Assembly: GCF_024741815.1 (NCBI RefSeq)
Contig: NZ_CP102951.1
Coordinates: 2,371,001 to 2,435,000 of the forward strand
From: Pseudomonas sp. LS1212
GTDB lineage: Bacteria; Pseudomonadota; Gammaproteobacteria; Pseudomonadales; Pseudomonadaceae
Length of the DNA: 64,000 nt
Direction of reading: 5' to 3'
Shown: piece by piece, positions 42,294 to 52,040 of the stretch
Layout: each line of letters opens with the position of its first letter
How positions within the stretch are numbered: position 1 is the stretch's first letter
Translations under genes and position numbers: made by a program
The notes under the pieces: model-generated
Told to the model about the DNA's origin: nothing
What the model saw: only the letters and a program-made list of their open reading frames with translations
Database searches by the model: none

Positions 42294-43244
42294 ATGACAG
42301 AGTGGAAAAAAATTCTGCCGCAGCTGATTACCGTCTGTGTCGTGATTCTGGCGCTGGTGTTGGGCTGGTTTGCCTGGGAGTATTACACCCGTTCACCGTG
42401 GACACGTGATGCGCGGGTGCGTGCCGATGTGGTGACGCTGTCTGCCGATGTCTCGGGCAGAATCGTCAAGCTGCTGGTGCATGACAATCAGCACGTAACC
42501 AAAGGCGATCTGCTGCTGCAGATCGATCCTGAACGCTATGAACTGGCCGTGGCCCATGCCCGTCGCGCCGTGGAAGTGGCGCGGGCCAGTCTTGGCCAGT
42601 CGCAGGCGGCGATCGTGGCCGTTCAGGCCCAGTTGCGGCAACGGCGCAGCGAGGAGAGCCGGCGCAGTCGGCTCAGGCAGACTTCGTCGATCTCCAGCGA
42701 AGAATGGGAAAAATCGAGCACCGATGTGGCTGTCACCGAAGCGCAACTGCTGCGCGAGCAAGCCAACCTGAGGCTGGCCCAGGCCAATGTGCAACTGGCC
42801 GAAGCGGCGCTGACCCAGGCCGACCTGGACCTGCAACGGACCCAGGTAGTCGCCCAGGTCAGCGGTTATGTGACCAACCTGCTGACTCGCCAGGGCGATT
42901 ACGCCGTGGCCGGTCATGCGTTGCTGGCGTTGGTCGACAGCAGTTCGTTCCATGTCAACGGGTACTTCGAGGAGACCAAGTTGCCGCGCATCCATGAAGG
43001 CGACCGGGTCAAGATCCAGCTCATGAGCGGCGAGCGTTTCGAGGGGGTGGTCGAAAGCATCGCCTATGCCATCAGCGACCGCGAGAACCTGCCCGGCACC
43101 CGCCTGTTGGCCAACATCAACCCCAGTTACACCTGGGTCAAACTGGCTCAGCGAGTGCCGGTGCGCATACGCGTGGATGCCCAGGTCGCCCAGCGTCTAC
43201 GACTGCGTGCCGGCACCACCGCGACCGTGACCATCATCGACTGA
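42294..43244 (+). CDS. HlyD-type membrane fusion protein (AaeA-like)
   Basis: A 316-aa periplasmic adaptor. One N-terminal membrane anchor (about 11-30), a biotinyl-lipoyl half-motif (VTLSADVSGRIVKLLVHDNQ, about 47-66), a coiled-coil hairpin rich in Ala/Gln/Arg (80-180), the second lipoyl half and a beta-barrel domain (to about 300). It links the FUSC pump to an outer-membrane channel. It is the third gene of the operon, 41 bases after the DUF1656 gene. Confidence 0.92.
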   Translation: MTEWKKILPQLITVCVVILALVLGWFAWEYYTRSPWTRDARVRADVVTLSADVSGRIVKLLVHDNQHVTKGDLLLQIDPERYELAVAHARRAVEVARASLGQSQAAIVAVQAQLRQRRSEESRRSRLRQTSSISSEEWEKSSTDVAVTEAQLLREQANLRLAQANVQLAEAALTQADLDLQRTQVVAQVSGYVTNLLTRQGDYAVAGHALLALVDSSSFHVNGYFEETKLPRIHEGDRVKIQLMSGERFEGVVESIAYAISDRENLPGTRLLANINPSYTWVKLAQRVPVRIRVDAQVAQRLRLRAGTTATVTIID

Positions 43245-43283
43245 AGGCGAGACTTGGTACAGGGCGTATCTGTCCTTGAGTAC

Positions 43284-44165
43284 TCAGAGATTGGCCGGTG
43301 GTGCGGCGGGTTCAGAACGCTGGCTTTCCAGCAGCGGTCGACCCCATGGCCGGTAGCGAAGCTCGAACACGGCCACGGGGTGGCAGCCGCTGGCGGTCGA
43401 GGCCGGTGCGGCCGGTCTGGCGCGAAATGGCTGGCCTTGCTTGCTGGTCTGGCGAAATGCCTCGTGCACGATGCCGATTGTGCAGGGCAGGGCGGCGGCA
43501 TAGCCCTGGCGCACCAGGGCCGGCAGGCGCGCGGTGCCGGCGCCGTCCTGCCACCAGACCTGAATGTTCAGGCCGGCCAGCTGTGCCAGCCATTGGGCCT
43601 GTACCCCGGGCGCCAGCTTGCCGACACTGAAGGCACTGATATGCAGCGGTGCATCGAGTTGGCCGCTGAATGTCTTGAGTTGGCGCTGCAACATATCGCG
43701 ACGTGCGCTATCGAGAAAGTGAAAATCATCCAGTTCCATGGGTAGATACCAGCCTTCGATCGGTAGATTCCACTGTTGGCGGACGTGTCGTTGCTGAGCC
43801 AGCGACTGGCCCAGTTGCGCGCCCCAATAACTGGCCAGGCCGGCACTGTCGAGACGATCGATGCGCTGGTAGTAGGCGGCATCCATGGACAGCCCCATCA
43901 CCAGCTTCAGGCCTTGCTCATGGGCCAGGCGCAAGGCCCTGGCCAGCCAGCCATCGGCGCCACCGAAGGTCTGGTCGCCATAGGCCGTCCATTGCACGAT
44001 CAGGGTGTGTGCCCCTTGTTCGACGCTGGCTTGCCAGATCTGCCGCCATTGCCCCTGGCTCAGGTGCATGTCGCTGTTGAGTGGTTGATAGATGATCCGC
44101 TCATCGGCGCGGGCCGTCTGCGCGCAAACGAACAGCAGGCAGGCCAACAACCAAAGGGCCCGCAT
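43284..44165 (-). CDS. DUF4434 family periplasmic protein, candidate glycan hydrolase
   Basis: A 293-aa protein with a Sec signal peptide ending near RADE. The pattern TLIVQWTAYGDQTF, LKLVMGLSMD, GWYLPMELDDFHF and APLHISAFSVG resembles a TIM-barrel with Glu/Asp at strand ends, as in the DUF4434 family, which groups with glycoside-hydrolase folds. It is the last gene of the wecB-nfrB-nfrA operon (its ATG overlaps the nfrA stop as TGATG). A role trimming or processing the exported glycan is inferred, by analogy with hydrolases in synthase-dependent polysaccharide operons. Confidence 0.75.
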   Translation of the reverse strand: MRALWLLACLLFVCAQTARADERIIYQPLNSDMHLSQGQWRQIWQASVEQGAHTLIVQWTAYGDQTFGGADGWLARALRLAHEQGLKLVMGLSMDAAYYQRIDRLDSAGLASYWGAQLGQSLAQQRHVRQQWNLPIEGWYLPMELDDFHFLDSARRDMLQRQLKTFSGQLDAPLHISAFSVGKLAPGVQAQWLAQLAGLNIQVWWQDGAGTARLPALVRQGYAAALPCTIGIVHEAFRQTSKQGQPFRARPAAPASTASGCHPVAVFELRYRPWGRPLLESQRSEPAAPPANL

Positions 44166-47100
44166 CAGAAGTTCAACTCCACGCCGAGCAAGACGCCGTT
44201 GGCCCCTTCATACAGGTTGCCGCCGAGCGATTGCTGGTACTCGGTGCGCACGGTGAGGTGGCCGCGATAGGCGTTATAGCGGTCGTCATGGAACCACCAT
44301 TGCCAGCGCATGCCGACCCCGACGCGCAGGTCCTGGCGCCAGTCGTTGCTCGGATCCTGGCTGGCAAACTCGACAAAGCCATAGGGCATCAGAGTCTGTG
44401 GGGAGGCAACCGGCAGTTTCCAGGCGTGGCCCTGCTGGTAGCGCGACAGCCAGGCATGGTCGCCTGCGCGGGTCCACCAGGCGGCGTCGAGGTAGAGGAA
44501 GCGCTCGTTCCAGTGGCGTTCGTCGATGCGCCAGTCGTTGCGATAGTCGCCCTGGTCGAAGTACGAAGCGGTCGCTCGCAGCAGAAAGTCATTGCTGGTT
44601 TCGCTGTGCTCCTGGTGATCGCTGTAGCCGTCATCCACCTGGCTCGGGTCGAGCATCTCGCCCAGGCTCAGGCTGTCGTAGTCCTCATCCTTGATCTGGC
44701 TCTGGCGATACAGCTCGCCGTAGAGGTTGAGGTTTGAGGTACCGAAGGGCTTATAGCGCAAGCCCACGCCAGTACCCAGGAATTGGCCGTATTCGTAACG
44801 CCCCTGACTTCCCAGCAATGCCCGGGCATAGACCGAGAAGGTGCTGCCATTACGACTCGGTTCCTTACCCAGGGCATGGTCCCACATGGCAATCTGGACA
44901 TTCTGGGAAGTGGCCCGACGCTGCTGCGAATCACTGTTCTGGAAACTGTCGTTGGTCGAAACGCCGGCCGGTGACCAGGTGCTGGCCAGTGTCCGACTGT
45001 TGCGACGGAAGAGTGCTTCATGGGCGCGGCGCTGGCGATATTTGCGGGCCTCGAGACTGCCGTATTCGTCATCGCCGTTCACCACCTGTGCTTCCACATC
45101 GAGGACGCGCCGCAGTTCCTGGCGGGCGGCGGTGCTGTCTTCGGCTTCTGCGTAGCGCCAGGCCAGGGTTTCGCCGAGCCGGAAGTCCTCGGGGAAATCG
45201 GTGGTGGCCCGTTGCAGGTAGGGGATCGACTGGCGCCGAACCTGCGGGGTATCGGCACCGGCCAGGCGCATACCGTAATCGGCGCGGTAGCGGGGCTGGC
45301 CGGGATCCAGGCGCACGGCTTCGGCAAGCCAGGCAGTGCTCTGCGGCGCGTCGCCCGCTTGCTGGGCGGTGACCGAGGCGGCGTAGTAGTGGTCGGCACG
45401 CGGTTGATGCTGCAAGGCCTGGCGTTGCCGTTCAAGGGCCAATCCCGGATTGTTCTGTTGCTGGGCGATGGCGGCACCCAGGGCCCAGTCATCGGCGCCG
45501 GTATGCGCAGCCTTTTGCCAATGCTGTTCGGCCCGGCTCGGGTCATGGCTGTTCAAGGCGCCGCGCGCGGCGGTCAGGCGTGCGTTGTCGGTCCATTGGG
45601 CATCGCCAAGGCTGTTCCAGATGCGCTGGGCGGCGACCGGGTCGCCGGCGGCATCCAGGGCATAGGCCAGTGGCATCCGGCTGCCGCGATCACCCAGGCG
45701 TTCGGCCGCCTGGTAGTAGACCACCGCTTGCCCGGGGTTGTCGGGCATCGAACAGCGCCCCAGTGCACGCAGTTGTCCGACTTCGGCAGGCTGCTTGCCG
45801 ATGGCCTGGCGCACGGCGTCGCAATGGCCGCTTTCGGCCAGGCGCCCGAGCAACTGGGCACGGGTCGCCGGGTCGACGCGGTTGACCAGCTCGCTCATGC
45901 GCCGTGGGTCGACGGGGCTGCCCTCGACTATGTAGAGACCGGCCAGGCGCTGCAACGGCGCCGCTGGCAAGCGCCCCTGGTAGCGGTCGTAAGCCTGTTG
46001 GAGCAACTCGCGGGTGCGATCCTGCTCGCCGTTTTGCAGGTTCAGGTAAGTTGCCTGGTCGAGCGAAGCCAGGCTGCTGCTCTGGCGATAGTGTTGTTCC
46101 CAGAGATCGGCGGCTTCGTGCGTGCGGCCGGCGGCCTGCAGTAATTGGGCGCGCCTTTTGACGACGGCCGGGGTCTGTGGTTGTCGTCCCAGCAAGGCCA
46201 GCACCTGTTTTGACTTGCCCTGTTGCTGCAAGATATCGAGCAGGCGCTCGCGCCGGGCACTGTCCCAGGGCTCCGGCAATGACTGGCGCTGCAACAGATC
46301 GGTGGCTTGCAGGCGCTGGGCCAGGATCAGCCAGGTCTTCGGGTCGTCGCTTGCGCGGCAGCCGTGCAGCTGTTCCAGGGCCGCCTGCGGGTCGCGCCGC
46401 GACAGCCATTCCACGGTCTCCAGGCATGGCCGGTTCAAGTCGGCACTGAGTTGGCGCACGAGTTGGACGTCATCGCTTTTGCGCGCCAGTTCCCACAGTT
46501 GCTGACGTTGTTCGGGGTGCGCAAGGTCTTCGGCGGGCAGCGATTGCAGCCAGCGCCGGGCAAGTTCGGCATGGCCCATGGCAATGGCATGATTGGCCAT
46601 GGCCAAGTGAGTCTTGCGCGCGGCCTCGGGCGAGGGTGCTTGCAACAGCAGGGCCTGCAGAGGGCTTTCGTCGAGGCGCTGGACATAGGCGTTGGCCAGC
46701 CGCGCCCAACCTTCGGGGGGCAGTTCGCCACGCGCTGCCAGCGGCGCCAGTTGTTCGATGGTGGTCTCGCGGTCGTGCAGTTGTTCGGCCCAGTTGGCCC
46801 GGGCCAGGCGCAGGACGTTCTCGTCACCCTTTGGTTGCACCTCGTCAAGCCAGGCCAGGGCCTTGCCCGCACCGCCGAATCTGGCCAGGCTGAGGCTGTA
46901 AGCCTGCCACAGGCGCACCCGCTGGCTGCCATCGCTCTGGGCCAGCCATTGCTGTACCTGGGTCGGCCCCGGAGGGTCCTGCGCAATCCAGGTCAGGCGC
47001 AGGTCGAGCAGGGCATCGCCATGATCGCCACTGGCGCCCAGGGGTTCGGCGGCTTGCAAGGCATCGCGGTAGCGGCGTTGTTTGGCCAGGGACTGGACCA

Positions 47101-47320
47101 GCAGCGCGCGAGCCTCATCGTTGCCCGGTACCAGCTCAAGCAAATGCCGGGTCAGGCGTTCGACTTCTACCCAGTTCTGCTTCCTGGCTTCGCGGTAGCT
47201 GCGGTCCATGTAGGGGTAACTGCGAAACCGCTCGAAGTCGCTGAGTTCATCGGCAAGCATTGGACGGCTGCACAGCGATAACAACAAGGTACCGAGGATC
47301 AGTAGCGGGCGGTTGTTCAT
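44165..47320 (-). CDS. nfrA: NfrA-like outer-membrane glycan export protein
   Basis: A 1051-aa protein similar in layout to E. coli NfrA, the outer-membrane receptor of phage N4. A signal peptide is followed by a long superhelix of TPR-like repeats (about 30-780) and a C-terminal outer-membrane beta-barrel-like region (about 830-1051) ending in aromatic LGVELNF. It is predicted to export the glycan made by NfrB across the outer membrane. Its start overlaps the nfrB stop by four bases (ATGA). Confidence 0.88.
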   Translation of the reverse strand: MNNRPLLILGTLLLSLCSRPMLADELSDFERFRSYPYMDRSYREARKQNWVEVERLTRHLLELVPGNDEARALLVQSLAKQRRYRDALQAAEPLGASGDHGDALLDLRLTWIAQDPPGPTQVQQWLAQSDGSQRVRLWQAYSLSLARFGGAGKALAWLDEVQPKGDENVLRLARANWAEQLHDRETTIEQLAPLAARGELPPEGWARLANAYVQRLDESPLQALLLQAPSPEAARKTHLAMANHAIAMGHAELARRWLQSLPAEDLAHPEQRQQLWELARKSDDVQLVRQLSADLNRPCLETVEWLSRRDPQAALEQLHGCRASDDPKTWLILAQRLQATDLLQRQSLPEPWDSARRERLLDILQQQGKSKQVLALLGRQPQTPAVVKRRAQLLQAAGRTHEAADLWEQHYRQSSSLASLDQATYLNLQNGEQDRTRELLQQAYDRYQGRLPAAPLQRLAGLYIVEGSPVDPRRMSELVNRVDPATRAQLLGRLAESGHCDAVRQAIGKQPAEVGQLRALGRCSMPDNPGQAVVYYQAAERLGDRGSRMPLAYALDAAGDPVAAQRIWNSLGDAQWTDNARLTAARGALNSHDPSRAEQHWQKAAHTGADDWALGAAIAQQQNNPGLALERQRQALQHQPRADHYYAASVTAQQAGDAPQSTAWLAEAVRLDPGQPRYRADYGMRLAGADTPQVRRQSIPYLQRATTDFPEDFRLGETLAWRYAEAEDSTAARQELRRVLDVEAQVVNGDDEYGSLEARKYRQRRAHEALFRRNSRTLASTWSPAGVSTNDSFQNSDSQQRRATSQNVQIAMWDHALGKEPSRNGSTFSVYARALLGSQGRYEYGQFLGTGVGLRYKPFGTSNLNLYGELYRQSQIKDEDYDSLSLGEMLDPSQVDDGYSDHQEHSETSNDFLLRATASYFDQGDYRNDWRIDERHWNERFLYLDAAWWTRAGDHAWLSRYQQGHAWKLPVASPQTLMPYGFVEFASQDPSNDWRQDLRVGVGMRWQWWFHDDRYNAYRGHLTVRTEYQQSLGGNLYEGANGVLLGVELNF

Positions 47321-49491
47321 GCCACCTCCCGAGCGATGCGAAAGGCGGCCTGCTGCTCGTCGGCCTGTTCCTGCAATGCATCGCGCAGGACCTCTTCGGT
47401 GATCATGCCGCGCTCGATCAGGTGCTCACCGAGTGACATGCGGTCGGCGTCGAAATCGATCAGCGCCTGGTTGAACAGGCTGGTCGGGACCAGGCCGCGC
47501 GCCTGCAGCAAATGGCCCAAGAGGACCTGGTGGTGGCTGATGCGTTCGATCAGGTCGGCATCATCCTGATTTGCCTTCAATACGGCCAGCATATGCCGGG
47601 GTTCTTCGCTCTGGCGGGCGCCGGGGTACCAGTAACGCAGGCCCAGGGTAACGCGGCCCTGGGGGGCCAGGCGGCAGCGCACGGGGCGTTTGAGTTGACG
47701 ACTGATCGCACCGAGCGAGACCTGGCTGACCGGGCCCTCACAGGCCAGCACCAGGGTCTGGCCTTGCTCGGCCACCGGCAGTACCGCGTAGTGCAGGGCC
47801 AGGCGGCGCGGCAACTGGTCGATCAGTGGCCTGGCCAGGGTAAAGGGATTGAGCGGCGCCCACTCCATCTCCAGTTGTTCGGCCAGCACCTGCACCAGTT
47901 GCTCGCTGTCGATCAGTTCGCGCAGCAGCAGTTTGCGGCCCAGATGGCGGTGGATGGGGCTGGTGATCGCCGCTTGCAGTTGTTCATCGGTGATCAGGCC
48001 CTTGTCGACCAATCGCTGCCCCAACGGCGTGCGCATGGGCGTGGTGAGTGCGGGGAACTCGTGGGTGGTCTTGTCCCAGGCCACCCGGCGCGAGTCGCCC
48101 ATCTCCATGACCTGGCGCAGGGCTCGCAGGTTGGCGAAGAAATTGACGAAGTTGCTCCACATCATCCGTGGTGCCGAAAGCAGGCCTTCCTTGATGCCGT
48201 AGTAACGGGTGACGAAGTAGCCGCGCTGGAACAGTCGATTGATCAGCAGCAATCCATTGAGCCAGAGCAGGGTCGACAGCAGCAGGCTATCGGACAGGAT
48301 CGAAGGAAAGCGCCAGGCCTGGGGTGCGATCAGGCCGACCAGCCACATTGCCAGCAGAACCAGCAACAGCAGGTTGACCAGAAAGCTCAGCAGGTAGGCG
48401 AACAGCCCGCGGCGGTCACGCCAGAGGAAGTAGTTGAGCAGCCCCGTGGAGCTCCAGCCCAGGTTGGTAGTGCCCTGGAACACGATACCGACGATCCAGC
48501 GCGATTTTTGCCGGATGGCGTGCAGCCAGTCGCGGGGAAAGTGTTCGCGCACGCAGATGACCTGGGTGAACTCCTTGCTCATGCCCCACAGCCATTGCTG
48601 CTTGAGGGCCAGTTTCGGGTCGGTGACCGAGTAACGGGCGAAAATGCATTTCATGCCCTTTTGCTTGAGGCGAAAACCGATGTCGTAGTCTTCGGTCAGG
48701 CTCTGCACGTCGAAGGCGATACCGTCGCCATCCTCGAGCAGGGCCGTGATCGCCCGTCGGCTGAAGCAGGTGCCCACCCCGGCGCTGGGGACTTGCCCGG
48801 TCAGTGCTTCGCGGACAATCACATCCTTGCCGTGGTTTTCGGCGAACTCGTCCACATAGTGCCCTGCAGTAAAGCCGCGCCACTCGGGAGCGAAGGGGTA
48901 GACCGGGATCTGGATCAGGTCCTTGGCCGGCAGCAGGTAGTTGAACAGGCGCAGTTCCATGGGCGAAATGACGTCTTCGGCGTCATGCAGGATGAAGCCG
49001 GCGAATTCGATCTTCGCATCGTTCTCGAAGCGCAGGATCGCGTCGATGACGTTGTTCAGGCAGTCGGCCTTGCTGGTCGGGCCGGGCCGCGCGCAGATCA
49101 CTTTGTGCACGTTGGGATAGTGCCGGCACACGGCGTCCACGTCCGCCTGGGTCTGCGGATCATTGGGGTAGCTGCCGACAAAGATCTGGTAGTTCTCATA
49201 ATCCAGGGTCGAGGCCGCCAGGCGGGCCATTTCGCCGACCACGCCCACTTCGTTCCAGGCCGGCACCATGATTGCCAACGGCTTTTCCGCGACCTCGTAA
49301 AGGCGTTTCTCATCGGCGCGTTCGAACTTGTCGTAGATGCGAAAGCGCCGGATCAACTTGCGACCCCAGTAGACCAGGTCGATGAACAAGTCATCCAGGC
49401 CCAGCAGGAACATCAGGCTGGCGAGCACTATTGCCAGCAGTTTGAGACCGAACAGCAGATAAGTGAGAAAGTCGACGAACGCCAGACTCAT
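47317..49491 (-). CDS. nfrB: NfrB-like glycosyltransferase with MshEN c-di-GMP domain
   Basis: A 724-aa inner-membrane protein. N-terminal helices (about 5-40), a GT2 domain (AIMVPAWNE near 76, HDAED as the DxD-like motif, QKSRW as the QxxRW motif), three to four more helices (about 365-450), then a C-terminal MshEN-type region with two repeats (LGQRLVDKGLITDEQLQAAI and LGEHLIERGMITEEVLRDAL). In E. coli, NfrB synthesises a surface glycan when c-di-GMP binds this domain. ATG 49491 overlaps the wecB stop (ATGA). Confidence 0.9.
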   Translation of the reverse strand: MSLAFVDFLTYLLFGLKLLAIVLASLMFLLGLDDLFIDLVYWGRKLIRRFRIYDKFERADEKRLYEVAEKPLAIMVPAWNEVGVVGEMARLAASTLDYENYQIFVGSYPNDPQTQADVDAVCRHYPNVHKVICARPGPTSKADCLNNVIDAILRFENDAKIEFAGFILHDAEDVISPMELRLFNYLLPAKDLIQIPVYPFAPEWRGFTAGHYVDEFAENHGKDVIVREALTGQVPSAGVGTCFSRRAITALLEDGDGIAFDVQSLTEDYDIGFRLKQKGMKCIFARYSVTDPKLALKQQWLWGMSKEFTQVICVREHFPRDWLHAIRQKSRWIVGIVFQGTTNLGWSSTGLLNYFLWRDRRGLFAYLLSFLVNLLLLVLLAMWLVGLIAPQAWRFPSILSDSLLLSTLLWLNGLLLINRLFQRGYFVTRYYGIKEGLLSAPRMMWSNFVNFFANLRALRQVMEMGDSRRVAWDKTTHEFPALTTPMRTPLGQRLVDKGLITDEQLQAAITSPIHRHLGRKLLLRELIDSEQLVQVLAEQLEMEWAPLNPFTLARPLIDQLPRRLALHYAVLPVAEQGQTLVLACEGPVSQVSLGAISRQLKRPVRCRLAPQGRVTLGLRYWYPGARQSEEPRHMLAVLKANQDDADLIERISHHQVLLGHLLQARGLVPTSLFNQALIDFDADRMSLGEHLIERGMITEEVLRDALQEQADEQQAAFRIAREVA

Positions 49492-50654
49492 ACAGCGCCA
49501 CGCAAGGCATGTTCGTTCAACCAGTCCCACAGGTGCTCGGCGATTTTCTCGCTGGCATGCCCATCGCCGTAAGGGGTGAACACGCGACTCATGTGTTTGT
49601 AGATTTGCGGGTCATCGAGCAATTGGCTGGTCTGCTTGACGATGCGCTCGGTCTGCGTCCCTACCAGCTTGACCGTACCGCCCTCCAGTACCGAAGGGCG
49701 TTCGGTGACTTTGCGTAATACCAACACGGGTTTGCCCAGTGCCGGTGCCTCTTCCTGGATGCCGCCCGAATCGGTCAGGATCAGGTAGGCGCGATCCATC
49801 AGCCAGACAAAATGCCGATAGTCCTGAGGCGGGAGCAACAGAATATTGTCCCTGTTCGACAGCAATGGATACACGGCCTGCTGTACTTGCGGGTTGAGGT
49901 GCACCGGGTAGACGAACTGCACGTCGGGGTAACGCAGGGCAAGTTCGGCCAGCGCCAGGCAAATACGTTCGAAGCCCGGGCCGAAGTTTTCCCGGCGGTG
50001 GCCGGTGATCAGCACCATGCGCTGCCTGGCGTGCTGCCTGTCGCTGAAAAGGGCAGCCAGGGGAGAGTCGGGCGCCGGGTGCCACTGGCTTTTGTGCAGG
50101 TGTTCGCGCATCCACAGCAGGGCATCGATCACGGTGTTGCCGGTGACTTTGATCTGCTCCAGCGGCACGCCTTCGCGCAGCAGGTTGTCCCTGGCCTTGT
50201 TGGTCGGCGGGAAGTGCAGGTCGGCGATGACACCGGTCAGGCGCCGGTTGGCTTCTTCGGGCCAGGGGGATTTCAGGTTGCCGGTGCGCAGGCCCGCTTC
50301 CACGTGGGCAATGGGGATGTGTCGATTGAAGGCGGCCAGTGCGGCGATGAAGCTGGTGGTGGTGTCGCCGTGGACCAGGACGATATCCGGCTTGTTGCGT
50401 TCGTACGCGCTGTCGAGTTTGCTCAGGAGTTGCTGCGACAGGCCATTGAGGGTCTGGTCCTGGATCATGACCTGCAGGTCTTCATCGACGGTCAGGTCAA
50501 AGGCGGTCAGCACTTGCTCGAGCATTTCCCTGTGCTGGCCAGTGGAGCAGATATTCAGCGCCATTTCCGGCCACTCCCGCAATTCGCGAGCCAGTGGTGC
50601 CATCTTGATTGCTTCGGGGCGGGTGCCGAAAACCATCATCACTTTGAAAGGCAT
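49488..50654 (-). CDS. wecB: UDP-N-acetylglucosamine 2-epimerase (non-hydrolysing)
   Basis: A 388-aa GT-B fold epimerase with MMVFGTRPEAIKMAPL, HGDTTT, HVEAGLRTG, GHRRENFG and TDSGGIQEEAP. It interconverts UDP-GlcNAc and UDP-ManNAc. It is the first gene of the nfr operon, with GGAGAA upstream of ATG 50654, and presumably supplies UDP-ManNAc to NfrB; in E. coli the unlinked wecB (nfrC) is likewise needed for phage N4 adsorption. Confidence 0.94.
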   Translation of the reverse strand: MPFKVMMVFGTRPEAIKMAPLARELREWPEMALNICSTGQHREMLEQVLTAFDLTVDEDLQVMIQDQTLNGLSQQLLSKLDSAYERNKPDIVLVHGDTTTSFIAALAAFNRHIPIAHVEAGLRTGNLKSPWPEEANRRLTGVIADLHFPPTNKARDNLLREGVPLEQIKVTGNTVIDALLWMREHLHKSQWHPAPDSPLAALFSDRQHARQRMVLITGHRRENFGPGFERICLALAELALRYPDVQFVYPVHLNPQVQQAVYPLLSNRDNILLLPPQDYRHFVWLMDRAYLILTDSGGIQEEAPALGKPVLVLRKVTERPSVLEGGTVKLVGTQTERIVKQTSQLLDDPQIYKHMSRVFTPYGDGHASEKIAEHLWDWLNEHALRGAV

Positions 50655-50852
50655 CGCGTTCTCCTCAAACCCATGCAGGGACTGTCGCCAGGCCACAGGG
50701 GGAAGAACCCTGGATCATGTTTCGGCTGTCGTTGCAGCCTTCGTCATCTCCTATGAGTTTTTGCTACAAATTCTACAACCGCTGGAATTAAAGCAAAGCA
50801 GTTGGAGGCGGTATTGTCCATTGCAGCAGGCACAACCCGAAGGGCCGGGCCT

Positions 50853-50875
50853 GGAACTAATTGATGACACGCCCT
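50853..50875. repeat. 23-bp dispersed repeat, copy B
   Basis: GGAACTAATTGATGACACGC plus CCT differs from copies A and C by one base. It lies in the divergent region between wecB and the M14-like gene, about 40 bases before GTG 50913. Confidence 0.7.
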
Positions 50876-50912
50876 AGGATGAAGGCCACCCACATTCGCC
50901 GGAGGGACGCCT

Positions 50913-52040
50913 GTGCGTACCCAGAATCACCCCCTGCTGTCGCCTAGCTGCGGTACCCACCGCAACGTCACCAGCTTCCACTTCGGCGCGGTAGCCGCCC
51001 CCGGCATCTGGCCGGGCAAGGTCTACATTCAGAGCGGTCTGCATGCCGGTGAAATTCCGGGCATGCTCGTCAGCCACCACCTCAAGGGGCTGCTGGCCGA
51101 GGCCGAAGCGCAGGGCCGCCTGCGCGGTGAAGTCGTGCTGGTTCCGCTATGCAATCCGATCGGGGTTTCCCAGGCGCTGATGCAGTACCCGATAGGGCGG
51201 TTCGAATTCTCAAGTGGAGAAAACTTCAATCGGTACTATTTGTCGCCCGACGAGGAGCTCGCCACTCGGGTGGCCGCTGCGCTGGGCCAGGACGAGGCGC
51301 AGAACCGGCGGCTGATTCGACGTGAGTTGGGCGCCTTGCTCGATGAGGTACAGGCGCAAAGCGAGCTGGCTTCGTTGCGCCTGGCCTTGCAGAAGATGTC
51401 GTATGACGCGGACCTGGTGATCGATCTGCACAGTGAATCCGAGGGGCTGCTGCATATCTATGCCGCGCGCGGACAGTGGGAACGGGTCGAAGCGCTGGCC
51501 TGCTACTTGCACTGCCCGGTGTCGCTGTTGGCTGATTATTATGGCGACACACCCTTCGACGAAGCGGTGTTCATGCCCTGGCAGAATCTACGCAAACGCT
51601 TCGCGGACAAGCCGATCCCCTATGACAGTGTCTCGGTGACGGTCGAATTGCGCGGCGAACAGGATGTCAGCCATGAACAGGCGAGCGCCGATGCGGCAGC
51701 GATCTTCGCCTATCTGGTGCATCAGGGCGTGATCACCGGCAAGGTCGCGCCACCGCCGCCCTTGCCCCATCCGACCACGCCACTGGAAGGTTCGCAGACG
51801 CTGATTGCCAGCGTGCCTGGCGTACTGGCCAAGCTGTTGCCGGTGGGTACGCAGGTTGCCGAAGGTGACCAGGTGGCGGAGATCGTCGACCCGGTGACGG
51901 GGCATTGTGAACCCCTGTACAGCCCTGCGGCAGGGCTTTTGTATGCTCGCAGCCTGTATCGCTTCGTGAAGCGCGGGGACATGATCGCCAAGGTCGCGGG
52001 CAGTCAGTTCAGCAAGAAGGCCCGGCTGCTCGATATGTAG
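50913..52040 (+). CDS. Succinylglutamate desuccinylase/aspartoacylase family protein
   Basis: A 375-aa zinc hydrolase of the AstE/AspA (M14-like) family. GLHAGEIPG (about 43-51) carries the HxxE zinc motif, LCNPIGVSQ and FNRYY follow, DLHSES (about 171-176) gives the third ligand region, and VTVELRGE the catalytic Glu. The C-terminal lipoyl-like beta domain covers about 290-370. It deacylates an N-acyl amino acid or related compound; the exact substrate is unknown. Starts at GTG with GGAGGGA upstream. Its stop is within a REP-like repeat. Confidence 0.88.
   Translation: MRTQNHPLLSPSCGTHRNVTSFHFGAVAAPGIWPGKVYIQSGLHAGEIPGMLVSHHLKGLLAEAEAQGRLRGEVVLVPLCNPIGVSQALMQYPIGRFEFSSGENFNRYYLSPDEELATRVAAALGQDEAQNRRLIRRELGALLDEVQAQSELASLRLALQKMSYDADLVIDLHSESEGLLHIYAARGQWERVEALACYLHCPVSLLADYYGDTPFDEAVFMPWQNLRKRFADKPIPYDSVSVTVELRGEQDVSHEQASADAAAIFAYLVHQGVITGKVAPPPPLPHPTTPLEGSQTLIASVPGVLAKLLPVGTQVAEGDQVAEIVDPVTGHCEPLYSPAAGLLYARSLYRFVKRGDMIAKVAGSQFSKKARLLDM

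Noticed and set aside
47512..49572. 686-codon plus-strand frame opposite nfrB
   Set aside because: Shadow frame; NfrB on the minus strand shows glycosyltransferase and MshEN motifs and overlaps its neighbours as in an operon.
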